Assembly (NCBI GenBank): GCA_016745055.1
Contig: JADGDF010000024.1
Coordinates: 1-36,683 of the forward strand
Origin: Thiotrichaceae bacterium
GTDB taxonomy: Bacteria > Pseudomonadota > Gammaproteobacteria > Beggiatoales > Beggiatoaceae
DNA: 36,683 bases
Direction: 5' to 3'
Below are positions 8,348 to 16,962 of the stretch, piece by piece. Each line of letters opens with the position of its first letter. Position 1 is the first letter of the stretch. The notes under the pieces were generated by a model. It was not told where the DNA came from. It was given only the letters and a program-made list of their open reading frames with translations, and made no database searches. Both the position numbers and the translations under genes were made by a program.

Positions 8348-10174
8348 ATGGCGATTTTTTCCAAAAGCAGCACAGATGTTAGCCACAATGCCTTGCCAAC
8401 AGAGTATTATTTGAGTAAGGAATATCGTATCGAAAAAATCCTTGGTGACGGTGGGTTTGGTATTACTTATTTGGCTTGGGATAACAATCTGAACTGTTAT
8501 GTGGCTTTGAAAGAATATTTGCCCAATGATATTGCCATACGTAATGGCGATAATTTGAGTATTTACCCAAAATCCACAGGAGATGAAACTGCTTTTAACT
8601 GGGGATTAAACTGTTTCATTCAGGAAGCTAAAACCTTAGCTCAATTTAATCATCCTAATATTGTACGAGTTAGACGTTTTTTTGAAAGCTTAAACACTGC
8701 TTATATTGTGATGGATTATGAAGAGGGGGAAAGTCTGGATGCCTTGCTCAGTAGTGGAGAAACAGCAGATGAAAAGGAAATCCAACAGTTACTTAAGCCA
8801 TTGCTGAATGGTCTGGAAGTTGTACATGATAGCGGTTGTTTACACAGAGATATAAAGCCTGGCAACATTTATATTCGTGATAAAGATAATTCACCAGTTT
8901 TACTGGATTTTGGCTCGGCCCGTTACGATGTCAACTCACGCAGTCGCAGCATTACAGCCATTGTAACTCCAGGTTATGCCCCTTTTGAGCAATATGAAAG
9001 TCAGGGAGCAACGCAAGGTGCTTGGACAGATATTTATTCGATAGGGGCTGTTTTGTATCGCTTAATTAGTGCAAAAGTGCCTGTCGAAGCGACAGAAAGA
9101 ATTGGTGCTATTGTACGTGGTAACTCTGACCCACTTGTGCCTGCCGTTGAAATCGGGAAAGGCCGTTATTCACAACATTTGTTGGAAGCCATTGATTGGG
9201 CGTTGAAAATCAAAGAGAAAGAACGGCCACAAAGTATTAAAGAATGGCGGGAAAAACTTTTTCCTAAACATGACATCCCAAAACCAAATCCGATAACCAA
9301 ACAGCTAATTATATCTTTATTGCTTGCCATTTTAGCAGGAGCTGGAGGGTATTATGTAGCTACATTATTATCACTAACTGAACCTGCTGTTATCAATACA
9401 GAGGTATTTCCAGAGTCTACCTCCAATAAGGATTCTAATCCTGTCACAATACAACCGGCAATTCAACCACCAGAAGAGCAAGGAAGAAGTATGTTTGCTG
9501 CCCTTGAAAAAGAAGCACAAGAACAAGAAAGAGAAAGACTTGCTGCTATTGAAAGGGAAAGATTAAGGCGGGAAAAGGAACTTGTCAATGAAGTAATAAG
9601 TGACATTAGGCGCATACAAGAACGATTTGAACGCAATGTACGTAATGCCGAAAGTGAAAATCAAGTGATTGGTGTTGCCGAGGATTTTATGACTGAAATA
9701 CAAAAAACTTTAAGAAAATTGGAACAAGAAGCCATTTCTTCTGAAAATGAAAGACAAGTGGAACGCACTCTCAAAGACGTTATCAACGAAATGCAACGTC
9801 AGGCCGTTTTAAGAATTGCTTCGATTGAAGAAGCATTAAGTCGATGTTCGGATGGTCGGTTAAATGCCGCTCAAATCGAAAAGCTTGTCACTAATAAAAT
9901 AGCGATAGGAAAAAGAATAGATGTTTCTGTTCCTTACTCTTGGCAAGAAGGACAAGTAAGTGGAGGTCGTGCTTATTTCCAAAAAAAAGGAAGGAATGCT
10001 TCTGAAGGCAGATGGAAAATTAATTACAACCAACTTTGTTGGTGTTATGGAACATGTAGTGAATACAAATGCAAGTATGTTGAAGCTAGGAATAACTGTT
10101 CTGTTTGGTACTATATAGACCCTGAAACGGGAGAGGGAACAGGAAAAGTCACTGAATGGCGTGATATTGATTAA
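8348..10174 (+). CDS. Transmembrane Ser/Thr protein kinase with periplasmic Cys-rich tail
   Basis: The kinase domain occupies about residues 26-305 of 608: G-loop LGDGGFGITYLA, Lys55 in VALKEYL, catalytic HRDIKPGN with Asp168, DFGSAR with Asp187, and GYAPFEQYE. This is the Hanks-type subfamily in which an insert (LPNDIAIRNGD) follows the lysine. A TM helix lies near 318-341. The outer part has charged coiled coils (about 380-510) and an end domain of about 100 residues with clustered cysteines (QLCWCYGTCSEYKCKYVE, then NNCSVWYY). An AGGAAA site precedes the ATG. It probably phosphorylates partners including the FHA-linked protein next door. The trigger sensed by the tail is unknown. It is paralogous to the kinase fragment at 12253. 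Confidence 0.92.
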   Translation: MAIFSKSSTDVSHNALPTEYYLSKEYRIEKILGDGGFGITYLAWDNNLNCYVALKEYLPNDIAIRNGDNLSIYPKSTGDETAFNWGLNCFIQEAKTLAQFNHPNIVRVRRFFESLNTAYIVMDYEEGESLDALLSSGETADEKEIQQLLKPLLNGLEVVHDSGCLHRDIKPGNIYIRDKDNSPVLLDFGSARYDVNSRSRSITAIVTPGYAPFEQYESQGATQGAWTDIYSIGAVLYRLISAKVPVEATERIGAIVRGNSDPLVPAVEIGKGRYSQHLLEAIDWALKIKEKERPQSIKEWREKLFPKHDIPKPNPITKQLIISLLLAILAGAGGYYVATLLSLTEPAVINTEVFPESTSNKDSNPVTIQPAIQPPEEQGRSMFAALEKEAQEQERERLAAIERERLRREKELVNEVISDIRRIQERFERNVRNAESENQVIGVAEDFMTEIQKTLRKLEQEAISSENERQVERTLKDVINEMQRQAVLRIASIEEALSRCSDGRLNAAQIEKLVTNKIAIGKRIDVSVPYSWQEGQVSGGRAYFQKKGRNASEGRWKINYNQLCWCYGTCSEYKCKYVEARNNCSVWYYIDPETGEGTGKVTEWRDID

Positions 10175-10241
10175 CTTTAAGTTGTTAATTTGGTATTTTA
10201 CTTAATTGTGCCAATTCCCAAGAATTTGTCGGAGAATACTT

Positions 10242-12215
10242 ATGAAACAAGCACTGAATAGCCGCAGTCAAAGAAATTTCTATTTGCCAAAGTTAGTGTG
10301 TGGCAACAATTTTTTTCTGGTAGTACTACTTTGTTTAACATTATTTAGTTGTAGTGCTAACGATAAAGAAGTCCATCCTAAAAATATTGACCCTGAAAAA
10401 ATGGTGGAAAATATTATTGTAAAACCCACAGTTTCAGAAAAAAAGCCAACTTCTGAGTTAGTAGAAAATTTACTAACTCAAGAAAACGAAGCTGTAGATA
10501 GCTCAAAGGACTTGGATATTACAGAAAGTTTATCTTCTCAAAATAGTTCAGTGAGTGAAAATATTGAGATTTCAAATACATCAGAAAATACGCCTGTTAA
10601 AAACGTAGAAATCCCAAATCCTGCAGAAAATTCATCCGCTCAAAAGAGCAAGATGGATAATGATTTAGAGGTTTCAAATCCTAATGAGTTTAGTGAAACT
10701 CAAAAAATTTCAAGCTCATTCAACGCTGGCTGCCAACCTCCTAAAAATATTGCTCCCGATACGGGTATAAGTCATCGTATTCCTTTTGGACAATGGCTTA
10801 GTTCATTTAAAATTGAAGCCCTTACTAGTGGTATTTCCAATGCGACTATTAAAAGTGCATTTCGCAATGTTTATCCAATTCAAAAAGTGATTGATTTGGA
10901 TCGTCGTCAAAAGGAATATTCTGTTACATTTTCTAAATACCTGAGAAATTCTATTTCTACTAAAAGGATTTCGCATGGAAAATCTATGCTCAAAAAATAT
11001 CACTCATTGCTTAAAAGAGTTGAAAGCAAATATGCTGTACAACCTCAAATTTTAATTGCTTTATGGGCTATGGAAAGTAATTTTGGAAAAACTATGGGCA
11101 ATTTTTCCACTATCCGTACGATAGCAACGTTAGCCCATGAAGGACGGCGGCGTAACTTCTTCCGAAACGAATTACTATGTGCACTTCATATTCTTGAAGA
11201 AAAGCATATTCAAGTTGATCAAATGAAAAGTTCTTGGGCAGGTGCAATGGGACAGCCTCAATTTATGCCATCTACGTTTTTTTACTATGCCGCTGATGGC
11301 AATGGTGATAGTAGAAAAGATATATGGTACAACAAAGCTGACGTATTTGCCTCTGCTGCTAATTACTTAAAAAAAGTCGGCTGGAAACCAAGTCAAAACT
11401 GGGGGTTAGAAGTAAAATTACCCAGAAATTTTGATCCCTATCAAGCTCGTTTTTCCGAGGAAAAAACTGTAAAAGAATGGCATAGTTTAGGTGTAAAAAA
11501 AGCGAATGGTAAACCTCTGTCTGTAAAAAATAATATCAAAGGGTCTATTGTCCTTCCCTCGGGTATAAAAGGACCTGCATTCCTTGTGTTCTACAATTTC
11601 AAGATGATTAGGGAATGGAATCGTTCTACAAATTATGCATTGACTATTGGACACTTGTCTGATCGATTAATAGGCAAAGGAAAATTAATTGCTAAAGCAC
11701 CGAAAGGGGAAAAGCCTCTCACTCGTGAACAAGCCTTGTCATTACAACGCAACTTAAAAAAGCTTGGTTTTTACCACGATAAAATAGATGGTATGGTAGG
11801 ATTAAAATCACGTAGCGCGATACGTGAATATCAAAAATCCAGAGGCATACCCGCAGATGCTTATCCTTCTCCCGCTGTGATATTGCGAATACAACAAGAT
11901 GCAGGGGCTTTCCATGAAACAGAAAACAACTTCGAGCAGTCAACAAGTTATAAGATAGTTGCCCATCAACCAACAGAGACTTCTTTAACCCATGAACAAG
12001 CATTATCATTGCAATATAATTTGAAAAAACTTGGTTTTTATCGTGGAAAAATCGACGGTATACTGGGTGCTCATTCCCGTAATGCAATACGTGAGTATCA
12101 GCAGTTTAGAGATATAATCCCTGCAAACAGTGACTTATCCCCATCGCTTATTTCGCAGATACAAGAAGATGCTATGCATATTCCTCTACAAGAAACAGAA
12201 AACAAAAACAATTAG
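10242..12215 (+). CDS. MltB-type lytic murein transglycosylase lipoprotein with two PG-binding domains
   Basis: The ATG at 10242 is preferred over an upstream one at 10206 because GGAG sits directly before it and a lipoprotein signal follows (VVLLCLTLFSC, lipidated Cys37). After a low-complexity Ser/Asn/Glu linker (about 40-170) comes the SLT_2/MltB catalytic domain at about 180-490. It has ALWAMESNFGKTMG (catalytic Glu278), SSWAGAMGQPQFMPST and DGNGDSRKDIWYNKADVFAS. Two PG_binding_1 repeats close the protein (LTREQALSLQRNLKKLGFYH and LTHEQALSLQYNLKKLGFYR, each with a KIDG motif). The enzyme cleaves peptidoglycan glycan strands to 1,6-anhydro ends in the periplasm. Lying between two kinase genes, it suggests that the cluster acts on the cell wall. 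At 657 residues it is longer than E. coli MltB because of the linker and repeats. Confidence 0.92.
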   Translation: MKQALNSRSQRNFYLPKLVCGNNFFLVVLLCLTLFSCSANDKEVHPKNIDPEKMVENIIVKPTVSEKKPTSELVENLLTQENEAVDSSKDLDITESLSSQNSSVSENIEISNTSENTPVKNVEIPNPAENSSAQKSKMDNDLEVSNPNEFSETQKISSSFNAGCQPPKNIAPDTGISHRIPFGQWLSSFKIEALTSGISNATIKSAFRNVYPIQKVIDLDRRQKEYSVTFSKYLRNSISTKRISHGKSMLKKYHSLLKRVESKYAVQPQILIALWAMESNFGKTMGNFSTIRTIATLAHEGRRRNFFRNELLCALHILEEKHIQVDQMKSSWAGAMGQPQFMPSTFFYYAADGNGDSRKDIWYNKADVFASAANYLKKVGWKPSQNWGLEVKLPRNFDPYQARFSEEKTVKEWHSLGVKKANGKPLSVKNNIKGSIVLPSGIKGPAFLVFYNFKMIREWNRSTNYALTIGHLSDRLIGKGKLIAKAPKGEKPLTREQALSLQRNLKKLGFYHDKIDGMVGLKSRSAIREYQKSRGIPADAYPSPAVILRIQQDAGAFHETENNFEQSTSYKIVAHQPTETSLTHEQALSLQYNLKKLGFYRGKIDGILGAHSRNAIREYQQFRDIIPANSDLSPSLISQIQEDAMHIPLQETENKNN

Positions 12216-12252
12216 GGTGTAGGTAAATTTCCTTGACCAAGAGGTCTAAACA

Positions 12253-13107
12253 GTGGCGATTTTTTCTAAAAGCAGCACAGGCGTTAATCATAATGCATTG
12301 CCAACGGGGCATTATCTGAATGAATATCGTATTGATGAAGTCCTTGGTGATGGTGGGTTTGGTATTACTTATTTAGCTTGGGATACCAACCTGAATTGCC
12401 ATGTGGCTCTCAAAGAATTTTTACCCAACGATATTGCAGTGCGCAGTGGTGATAATTTAAGTATTCATCCTAAATCTACAGGGGATAAAACCTCTTTCAA
12501 TTGGGGATTAAGCTGTTTCATTCAGGAAGCTAAAACCTTAGCTCAATTTAATCATCCTAATATTGTACGGGTTAGACGTTTTTTTGAAAGCTTAAACACT
12601 GCTTATATTGTGATGGATTATGAAGAGGGGAAAAGTCTGGATGCATTACTCAATAGCGGAGAAACCGCTGATGAAGGTGAAATCCGACAATTGCTTGAGC
12701 CACTGTTGGATGGATTGGAGATAGTCCATGATGGCAATTGCTTACATAGAGATATAAAGCCTGGCAACATTTATATTCGTGATAAAGATAATTCACCAGT
12801 TTTACTGGATTTTGGCTCGGCCCGTTATGACGTCAGTTCACGCAGTCGCAGTATTACGGCGATTGTAACTCCAGGTTATGCCCCTTTTGAACAATATGAA
12901 AGTCAGGGAGCAACGCAAGGTGCCTGGACAGATATTTATTCGCTAGGGGCTGTTTTGTATCGCTTAATCAGTACACAAGTGCCAGTCGAAGCAACAGAAA
13001 GAATCGGTGCTATTGTACGTGGAAATTCGGAACAAGTAAGCCCCATGCTCAGTCATCTTAGATTAGAAGTTGCGCGTCTCTGTCAGGCTTTGGAAACAAG
13101 CTTATGA
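12253..13107 (+). CDS. Truncated Ser/Thr kinase paralogue
   Basis: It starts with GTG after an AAGAGG site and encodes 284 residues. Up to about residue 257 it is nearly the same as the kinase at 8348, with G-loop LGDGGFGITYLA, the VALKEFL lysine, HRDIKPGN, DFGSAR and GYAPFEQYE all intact. After ATERIGAIVRGNS the homology stops and 27 unrelated residues follow (EQVSPMLSHLRLEVARLCQA...). The last helices of the kinase C-lobe, the TM segment and the whole periplasmic tail are therefore missing. It may be a soluble, possibly unstable kinase, or a pseudogene. Large blocks of nucleotide identity with 8348-9110 indicate duplication or gene conversion. Confidence 0.8.
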   Translation: MAIFSKSSTGVNHNALPTGHYLNEYRIDEVLGDGGFGITYLAWDTNLNCHVALKEFLPNDIAVRSGDNLSIHPKSTGDKTSFNWGLSCFIQEAKTLAQFNHPNIVRVRRFFESLNTAYIVMDYEEGKSLDALLNSGETADEGEIRQLLEPLLDGLEIVHDGNCLHRDIKPGNIYIRDKDNSPVLLDFGSARYDVSSRSRSITAIVTPGYAPFEQYESQGATQGAWTDIYSLGAVLYRLISTQVPVEATERIGAIVRGNSEQVSPMLSHLRLEVARLCQALETSL

Positions 13108-13201
13108 AGCCAAGAGATAGCTTGAAATTTTTTTTAACTATAACAGCAATGCTATAAAAATTGACAGGCTGTTTATCGCTTTTCAGGTCTTATTTAAAAG
13201 A

Positions 13202-13960
13202 ATGTCCATAAAAACAGAATTACAACGCTTTTTTCTTACATTAAGTTTTTATACCCGTTTACCTATACCTCCAAATATGGTCTTTGAAAATACAAACGTT
13301 GCTCAAACAGTTCGTTATTTTCCTATGATTGGTTGGATGATAGGTGGCAGTGCTGCAGGTATTTTTTTGTTAGGTTTACTGTTTTTTTCAGTGACGACTG
13401 CCATTATTCTAAGTATGATAACCACTATTTTGCTAACAGGTGCATTTCATGAAGATGGCTTTGCAGACTTTTGTGATGGTTTTGGCGGTGGATGGACAAA
13501 AACGCAAATTTTAACCATTATGAAAGATTCAGCCATTGGTACTTATGGCAGTATTGGGCTTATTTCCATTTTTGCCATGAAATTTACAAGTTTGCATGAA
13601 CTATCTCCTGATATAATACCGATGGCCTTAATTATCGGGCATACAGTGAGCCGTTTTACAGCAATCACTTTTTTACATACTCATACCTATGTGAGAACCA
13701 CGGCCGATAGTAAAGTGCCTATTTCTCAGCAGCCAATTCAGTTAAAAGAATTTATTATTGCAGCATTTTTCACAGGTTTGTCTTTTTTAGGTTTATTTGA
13801 TTTTTATTATCTTCTCACTATTTTACCGATTTTTGCCTTAAGAAAGTATTTCAGCCAACTTTTTACTAAAAAACTGGGAGGGTATACAGGAGATTGCTTA
13901 GGGGCAGTGCAACAATTATCGGAAATTACTTTTTACCTCAGTCTTGCAATATTACAATAA
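13202..13960 (+). CDS. cobS: Adenosylcobinamide-GDP ribazoletransferase (cobalamin synthase)
   Basis: This 252-residue polytopic membrane protein joins adenosylcobinamide-GDP and alpha-ribazole(-phosphate), the last assembly step of cobalamin. It shows the CobS signature: FFLTLSFYTRLPIP near the N-terminus, RYFPMIGWMIGG, the acidic metal-binding stretch TGAFHEDGFADFCDGFGGGW, MKDSAIGTYGSIGL, GHTVSRF, and KKLGGYTGDCLGAVQQLSEI near the end. Length fits the family. The following cobD gene starts 5 bases after its stop, so the two are probably cotranscribed. No cobalamin riboswitch is recognisable in the 94 bases upstream. Confidence 0.96.
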   Translation: MSIKTELQRFFLTLSFYTRLPIPPNMVFENTNVAQTVRYFPMIGWMIGGSAAGIFLLGLLFFSVTTAIILSMITTILLTGAFHEDGFADFCDGFGGGWTKTQILTIMKDSAIGTYGSIGLISIFAMKFTSLHELSPDIIPMALIIGHTVSRFTAITFLHTHTYVRTTADSKVPISQQPIQLKEFIIAAFFTGLSFLGLFDFYYLLTILPIFALRKYFSQLFTKKLGGYTGDCLGAVQQLSEITFYLSLAILQ

Positions 13961-13965
13961 AAATT

Positions 13966-14973
13966 ATGGCTCAACACGGTGGTAATATTTACTCATTTGC
14001 ACAAAAATTACAGTGCGCCCCTGACGATATTATTGATTTTTCATCCAATATTAATCCTCACCAAGCCGTTGTGCCACAGATTGAATCACAACAACTCAGA
14101 CCTTATGCTGATCCTGATTATTATGAATTACATCAAATTATTAAACAAAGATATCCTGAGTTTGCACAATGTGAAATTGAGCTATTTAATGGTGCCTCAG
14201 CCGCTATTTTTGCTTTATTACGTTTTTTAAACCCTGAAAACCTTGTGCTCTATGCGCCGTTATATGCAGAATATCGACAGGTTGGCGAATTGTTTGCCAA
14301 CAAGGTACAATTAATCAATCGTTTTGAAGCAATCACAGCAAATGTACCTCGTTATTCCACTATTGTATTCGTGAATCCAAGTACTCCTGATGGACAGTAT
14401 TATCCTTTAGAAAAATTAATCGCTGAATGGAAAAAAGCTTGCTGTATCCTTATTGTTGATGAGTCTTTTTTAGATTTTACCCATTATTCTTCAGCGATTG
14501 AACTTTTAAAAGATTATCCTAACTTTTTTATCATTAAATCCTTCACTAAATTTTATGGCTGTGCCGGAGTGAGAGTTGGTTTTATTGCAGGAAACAGTCA
14601 ATCTATCAAATTACTCCATCAACAAGAACCCATTTGGAAACTATCTTCTTTTGATGTTTTATATATACAAAATGCCTTAAAAAATAAAGAATTTATTACT
14701 GAAACTCGTAAAAATACTCAAATTTATCGTCAATGGTTAAAAACAGTATTTACTGAACTAAATTGGGTAGCATTTGAAGGAAACGCAAATTTTTTATTAG
14801 TAAAATTGACTCAATTTGATGGTCATGCCTTGCAAAGAAAACTAGCACCGTACAAAATACTTGTGAGAGTATGTGATAACTTTGATTTTTTAGACGCCTT
14901 TTATGTTAGATTTGCAGTAAAAGCAGAAAAAGATATTTTACTTTTGCAAAATACATTAGAACAGCTCATATAG
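13966..14973 (+). CDS. cobD: Threonine-phosphate decarboxylase-like aminotransferase (CobD/CobC)
   Basis: The ATG at 13966 is chosen because MAQHGGNIYSFAQK is the conserved CobD start; an earlier in-frame ATG would overlap cobS by 67 bases. The 335-residue product is a fold-type I PLP enzyme: DDIIDFSSNINP, LFNGASAAIFALLR, FVNPSTPDGQYYP, VDESFLDF, and the PLP lysine in IIKSFTKFYGCAGVRVGF. It should decarboxylate L-threonine-O-3-phosphate to (R)-1-amino-2-propanol phosphate for the cobinamide side chain. Adjacency to cobS supports this over histidinol-phosphate aminotransferase, its close relative. Confidence 0.93.
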   Translation: MAQHGGNIYSFAQKLQCAPDDIIDFSSNINPHQAVVPQIESQQLRPYADPDYYELHQIIKQRYPEFAQCEIELFNGASAAIFALLRFLNPENLVLYAPLYAEYRQVGELFANKVQLINRFEAITANVPRYSTIVFVNPSTPDGQYYPLEKLIAEWKKACCILIVDESFLDFTHYSSAIELLKDYPNFFIIKSFTKFYGCAGVRVGFIAGNSQSIKLLHQQEPIWKLSSFDVLYIQNALKNKEFITETRKNTQIYRQWLKTVFTELNWVAFEGNANFLLVKLTQFDGHALQRKLAPYKILVRVCDNFDFLDAFYVRFAVKAEKDILLLQNTLEQLI

Positions 14974-14984
14974 CAGGCTACTTT

Positions 14985-15872
14985 TTGATTACCCAGATTT
15001 TTTCAATTTTATTTCCTATTTTTGCCATTATTTTGGTTGGCTATTTTTATGCGCACCGTTATCCAACCGATATGAGTGTGCCTAATCGTCTGAACGTTAG
15101 TGTTTTCATTCCCGCCTTAATTTTTGGCATTTTATCTGACCATTCTTTTCAATTGGCCGACTATCAAACATTAGCTTTTTCTGGCGCTATGATTATTTTA
15201 GGGCCAGGTATTCTGCTATTACCCGTGATTTATTTTTCCAAAATTCAGTTTAAAACATTTATTCCTCCCATGATGTTTACAAATACTGGAAATATGGGCA
15301 TTCCAGTGGCTTTATTTGCTTTTGGAGAACAAATACTCCCTGCAGCGATTGTTTTATTTATTGTAGGTTCAACCTTGCATTTTACCGTAGGTTTAACCCT
15401 ATTAAGTCGTCAAAAAAACTGGGCAGGCTTTTTAAAGTTGCCTATCATGCAAGCAACCATCTTGGGTTTGATTGTCAGCTTATTACACATAAAAATCCCT
15501 GAATTTCTGCTTGTACCAATTGAAATGTTGGGACGAATTTCGGTGCCGCTCATGATTTTTGCCTTGGGCGTGCGTTTAACTGACATTGATTTGACTTATT
15601 GGAAAATTGGTTTACTTGGCGCAATTTTGTGCCCAATTTCAGGTATTATTATATTTTTGATTATTGCACCTTGGATAAATTTGCCCACTTCACACTTTGC
15701 CTTATTGCTTGTCTATTCCGCATTACCTCCTGCAATGCTCAATTTTATTATTGCAGAACAATATCAACAGCAACCGCTCCAAGTTGCGTCAATTGTATTA
15801 TTAGGCAATGTGATGAGTATTGTTAGTTTACCCATCGTTTTATCATTTGCACTGCGCTGGTCAAGTATTTAA
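14985..15872 (+). CDS. AEC-family (auxin efflux carrier-like) transporter
   Basis: The gene begins with TTG 11 bases after cobD. Its 295 residues form about ten hydrophobic segments with the AEC pattern: ITQIFSILFPIFAIILVGY at the N-terminus, FTNTGNMGIPVALFAFGE (the conserved N-x-G-N-x-G-x-P motif), GRISVPLMIFALGVRL, and YSALPPAMLNFIIAEQY near the end. Such inner-membrane carriers export or exchange small organic anions, often malate-like. The substrate here is unknown. Position inside a cobS-cobD-etfB run does not by itself link it to cobalamin. Confidence 0.88.
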   Translation: MITQIFSILFPIFAIILVGYFYAHRYPTDMSVPNRLNVSVFIPALIFGILSDHSFQLADYQTLAFSGAMIILGPGILLLPVIYFSKIQFKTFIPPMMFTNTGNMGIPVALFAFGEQILPAAIVLFIVGSTLHFTVGLTLLSRQKNWAGFLKLPIMQATILGLIVSLLHIKIPEFLLVPIEMLGRISVPLMIFALGVRLTDIDLTYWKIGLLGAILCPISGIIIFLIIAPWINLPTSHFALLLVYSALPPAMLNFIIAEQYQQQPLQVASIVLLGNVMSIVSLPIVLSFALRWSSI

Positions 15873-15876
15873 CGTT

Positions 15877-16629
15877 ATGAAAGTACTCGTTGCGATTAAA
15901 CAAGTGATTGATCCACAAGTTAAAATCCAAGTAAAGTTGGACGATTCAGGCGTTGAAACCGATCATGTCAAACTGGTGATGAATCCTTTTGACGAAATTG
16001 CCGTTGAAGAGGCTGTTCGTCTAAAAGAAAAGTCAATTGCCAGTGACATTATTCTAGTGACTGTGGGCACAACACGTTGTCAGGAAATACTGAGAACTGG
16101 TTTAGCGATGGGCGGCGATCGCGCTATTTTAATTGAAGCGGCCCAAATTTTAGAGCCATTGATAGTCGCAAAAATACTCAAAAGTTTAGTTGATATGGAA
16201 AAACCCTCATTAATTTTATTGGGGAAACAAGCCGTTGATAATGATGCTAATCAAGTAGGACAGATGCTGGCAGGTTTATTAAACTACGCTCAGGGCACCT
16301 TTATTTCCGGCTTAACCATCCATGAAAATACGGTTAAAGTAACCAGGGAAGTCGATGAAGGGACAGAAGAATTACAATTAACCTTACCCGCCGTTTTAAC
16401 AACGGATTTGCGTTTAAATCAGCCGCGCTATGTCAAACTCCCTAATTTAATGAGGGCCAAAAAGAAAACAATTGAAATTTTAACATTAGAATCGTTAGGT
16501 ACATCCATAACACCGCATTCCACTGTACTCAAAGTAACAGAACCCGCCAATCAAATTAAAAAAACAGTATTTTTAAAAGATGCACAAGCGTTAGCAAGCC
16601 TTTTAGAAAATTTTACTGCAGGTAAATAA
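15877..16629 (+). CDS. etfB: Electron transfer flavoprotein beta subunit, without an adjacent alpha subunit
   Basis: The ATG at 15877 (MKVLVAIKQVIDPQVKI) is the family start and lies 4 bases after the previous stop; an in-frame ATG at 15820 would lie inside the transporter gene. The 250 residues match EtfB/FixA: NPFDEIAVEEAVRLKE, GLAMGGDRAILIE, LILLGKQAVDNDANQVGQML, REVDEGTEE, and the AMP/recognition segment TTDLRLNQPRYVKLPNLMRA. EtfB normally works as a heterodimer with the FAD-binding EtfA, passing electrons from dehydrogenases to the quinone pool. etfA usually follows immediately. Here the next 333 bases are non-coding and then mgtE begins, so EtfA must come from elsewhere or be absent. 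Confidence 0.93.
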   Translation: MKVLVAIKQVIDPQVKIQVKLDDSGVETDHVKLVMNPFDEIAVEEAVRLKEKSIASDIILVTVGTTRCQEILRTGLAMGGDRAILIEAAQILEPLIVAKILKSLVDMEKPSLILLGKQAVDNDANQVGQMLAGLLNYAQGTFISGLTIHENTVKVTREVDEGTEELQLTLPAVLTTDLRLNQPRYVKLPNLMRAKKKTIEILTLESLGTSITPHSTVLKVTEPANQIKKTVFLKDAQALASLLENFTAGK

Positions 16630-16962
16630 TTTCTACTTTATTGATGTTATGCCGATTTATGCCTTTAAACTAACCGTTTGTAAGAAAACATTTGTACCAT
16701 ATTATTCTGTCCTTTCTTCCTTCAGTTTATCTGGTTATATTCTTCGCATGTCAAAACCAGAATGCTTCATGCCACGTGGCATGAAAAACCTATAAAAATT
16801 ACTGCCTGCATAATTGTTTTAAGTATAGCTAAAAACACTACAAAATTATCAAGCAGTTAAATTTACCAAAGTTATTCATTTGACCAAAAAAGTGATTTTA
16901 TCTATTAAAATTTGAACCATTGTGTCAGACGCTATTACATTTCAAAGTACCAGGAATAAATT
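16630..16962. other. Gene-free region between etfB and mgtE
   Basis: No coding sequence, etfA remnant or recognised magnesium riboswitch is visible. The only strong structure is the perfect palindrome at 16766-16785. Confidence 0.6.
16766..16785. repeat. Perfect 20-bp palindrome upstream of mgtE
   Basis: TTCATGCCACGTGGCATGAA is fully self-complementary with no loop. It lies 137 bases after the etfB stop and 177 bases before mgtE. A loopless dyad fits a dimeric regulator site. As RNA it could also form a hairpin followed by AAAACC, but it lacks a U-tract, so a terminator is less likely. Confidence 0.7.

Noticed and set aside
11719..12087. 122-codon minus-strand frame opposite the transglycosylase
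   Set aside because: It mirrors the two peptidoglycan-binding repeats of the real gene; the repeated residues in it are an echo of that duplication.
13108..13201. Cobalamin riboswitch ahead of cobS
   Set aside because: Only 94 bases separate the genes and no B12-box or suitable stems are visible; a lone TTGACA at 13161 lacks a matching -10.
16630..16962. Magnesium-sensing riboswitch ahead of mgtE
   Set aside because: The region is long enough, but apart from one 20-bp palindrome I see no set of conserved stems of the known magnesium riboswitches.
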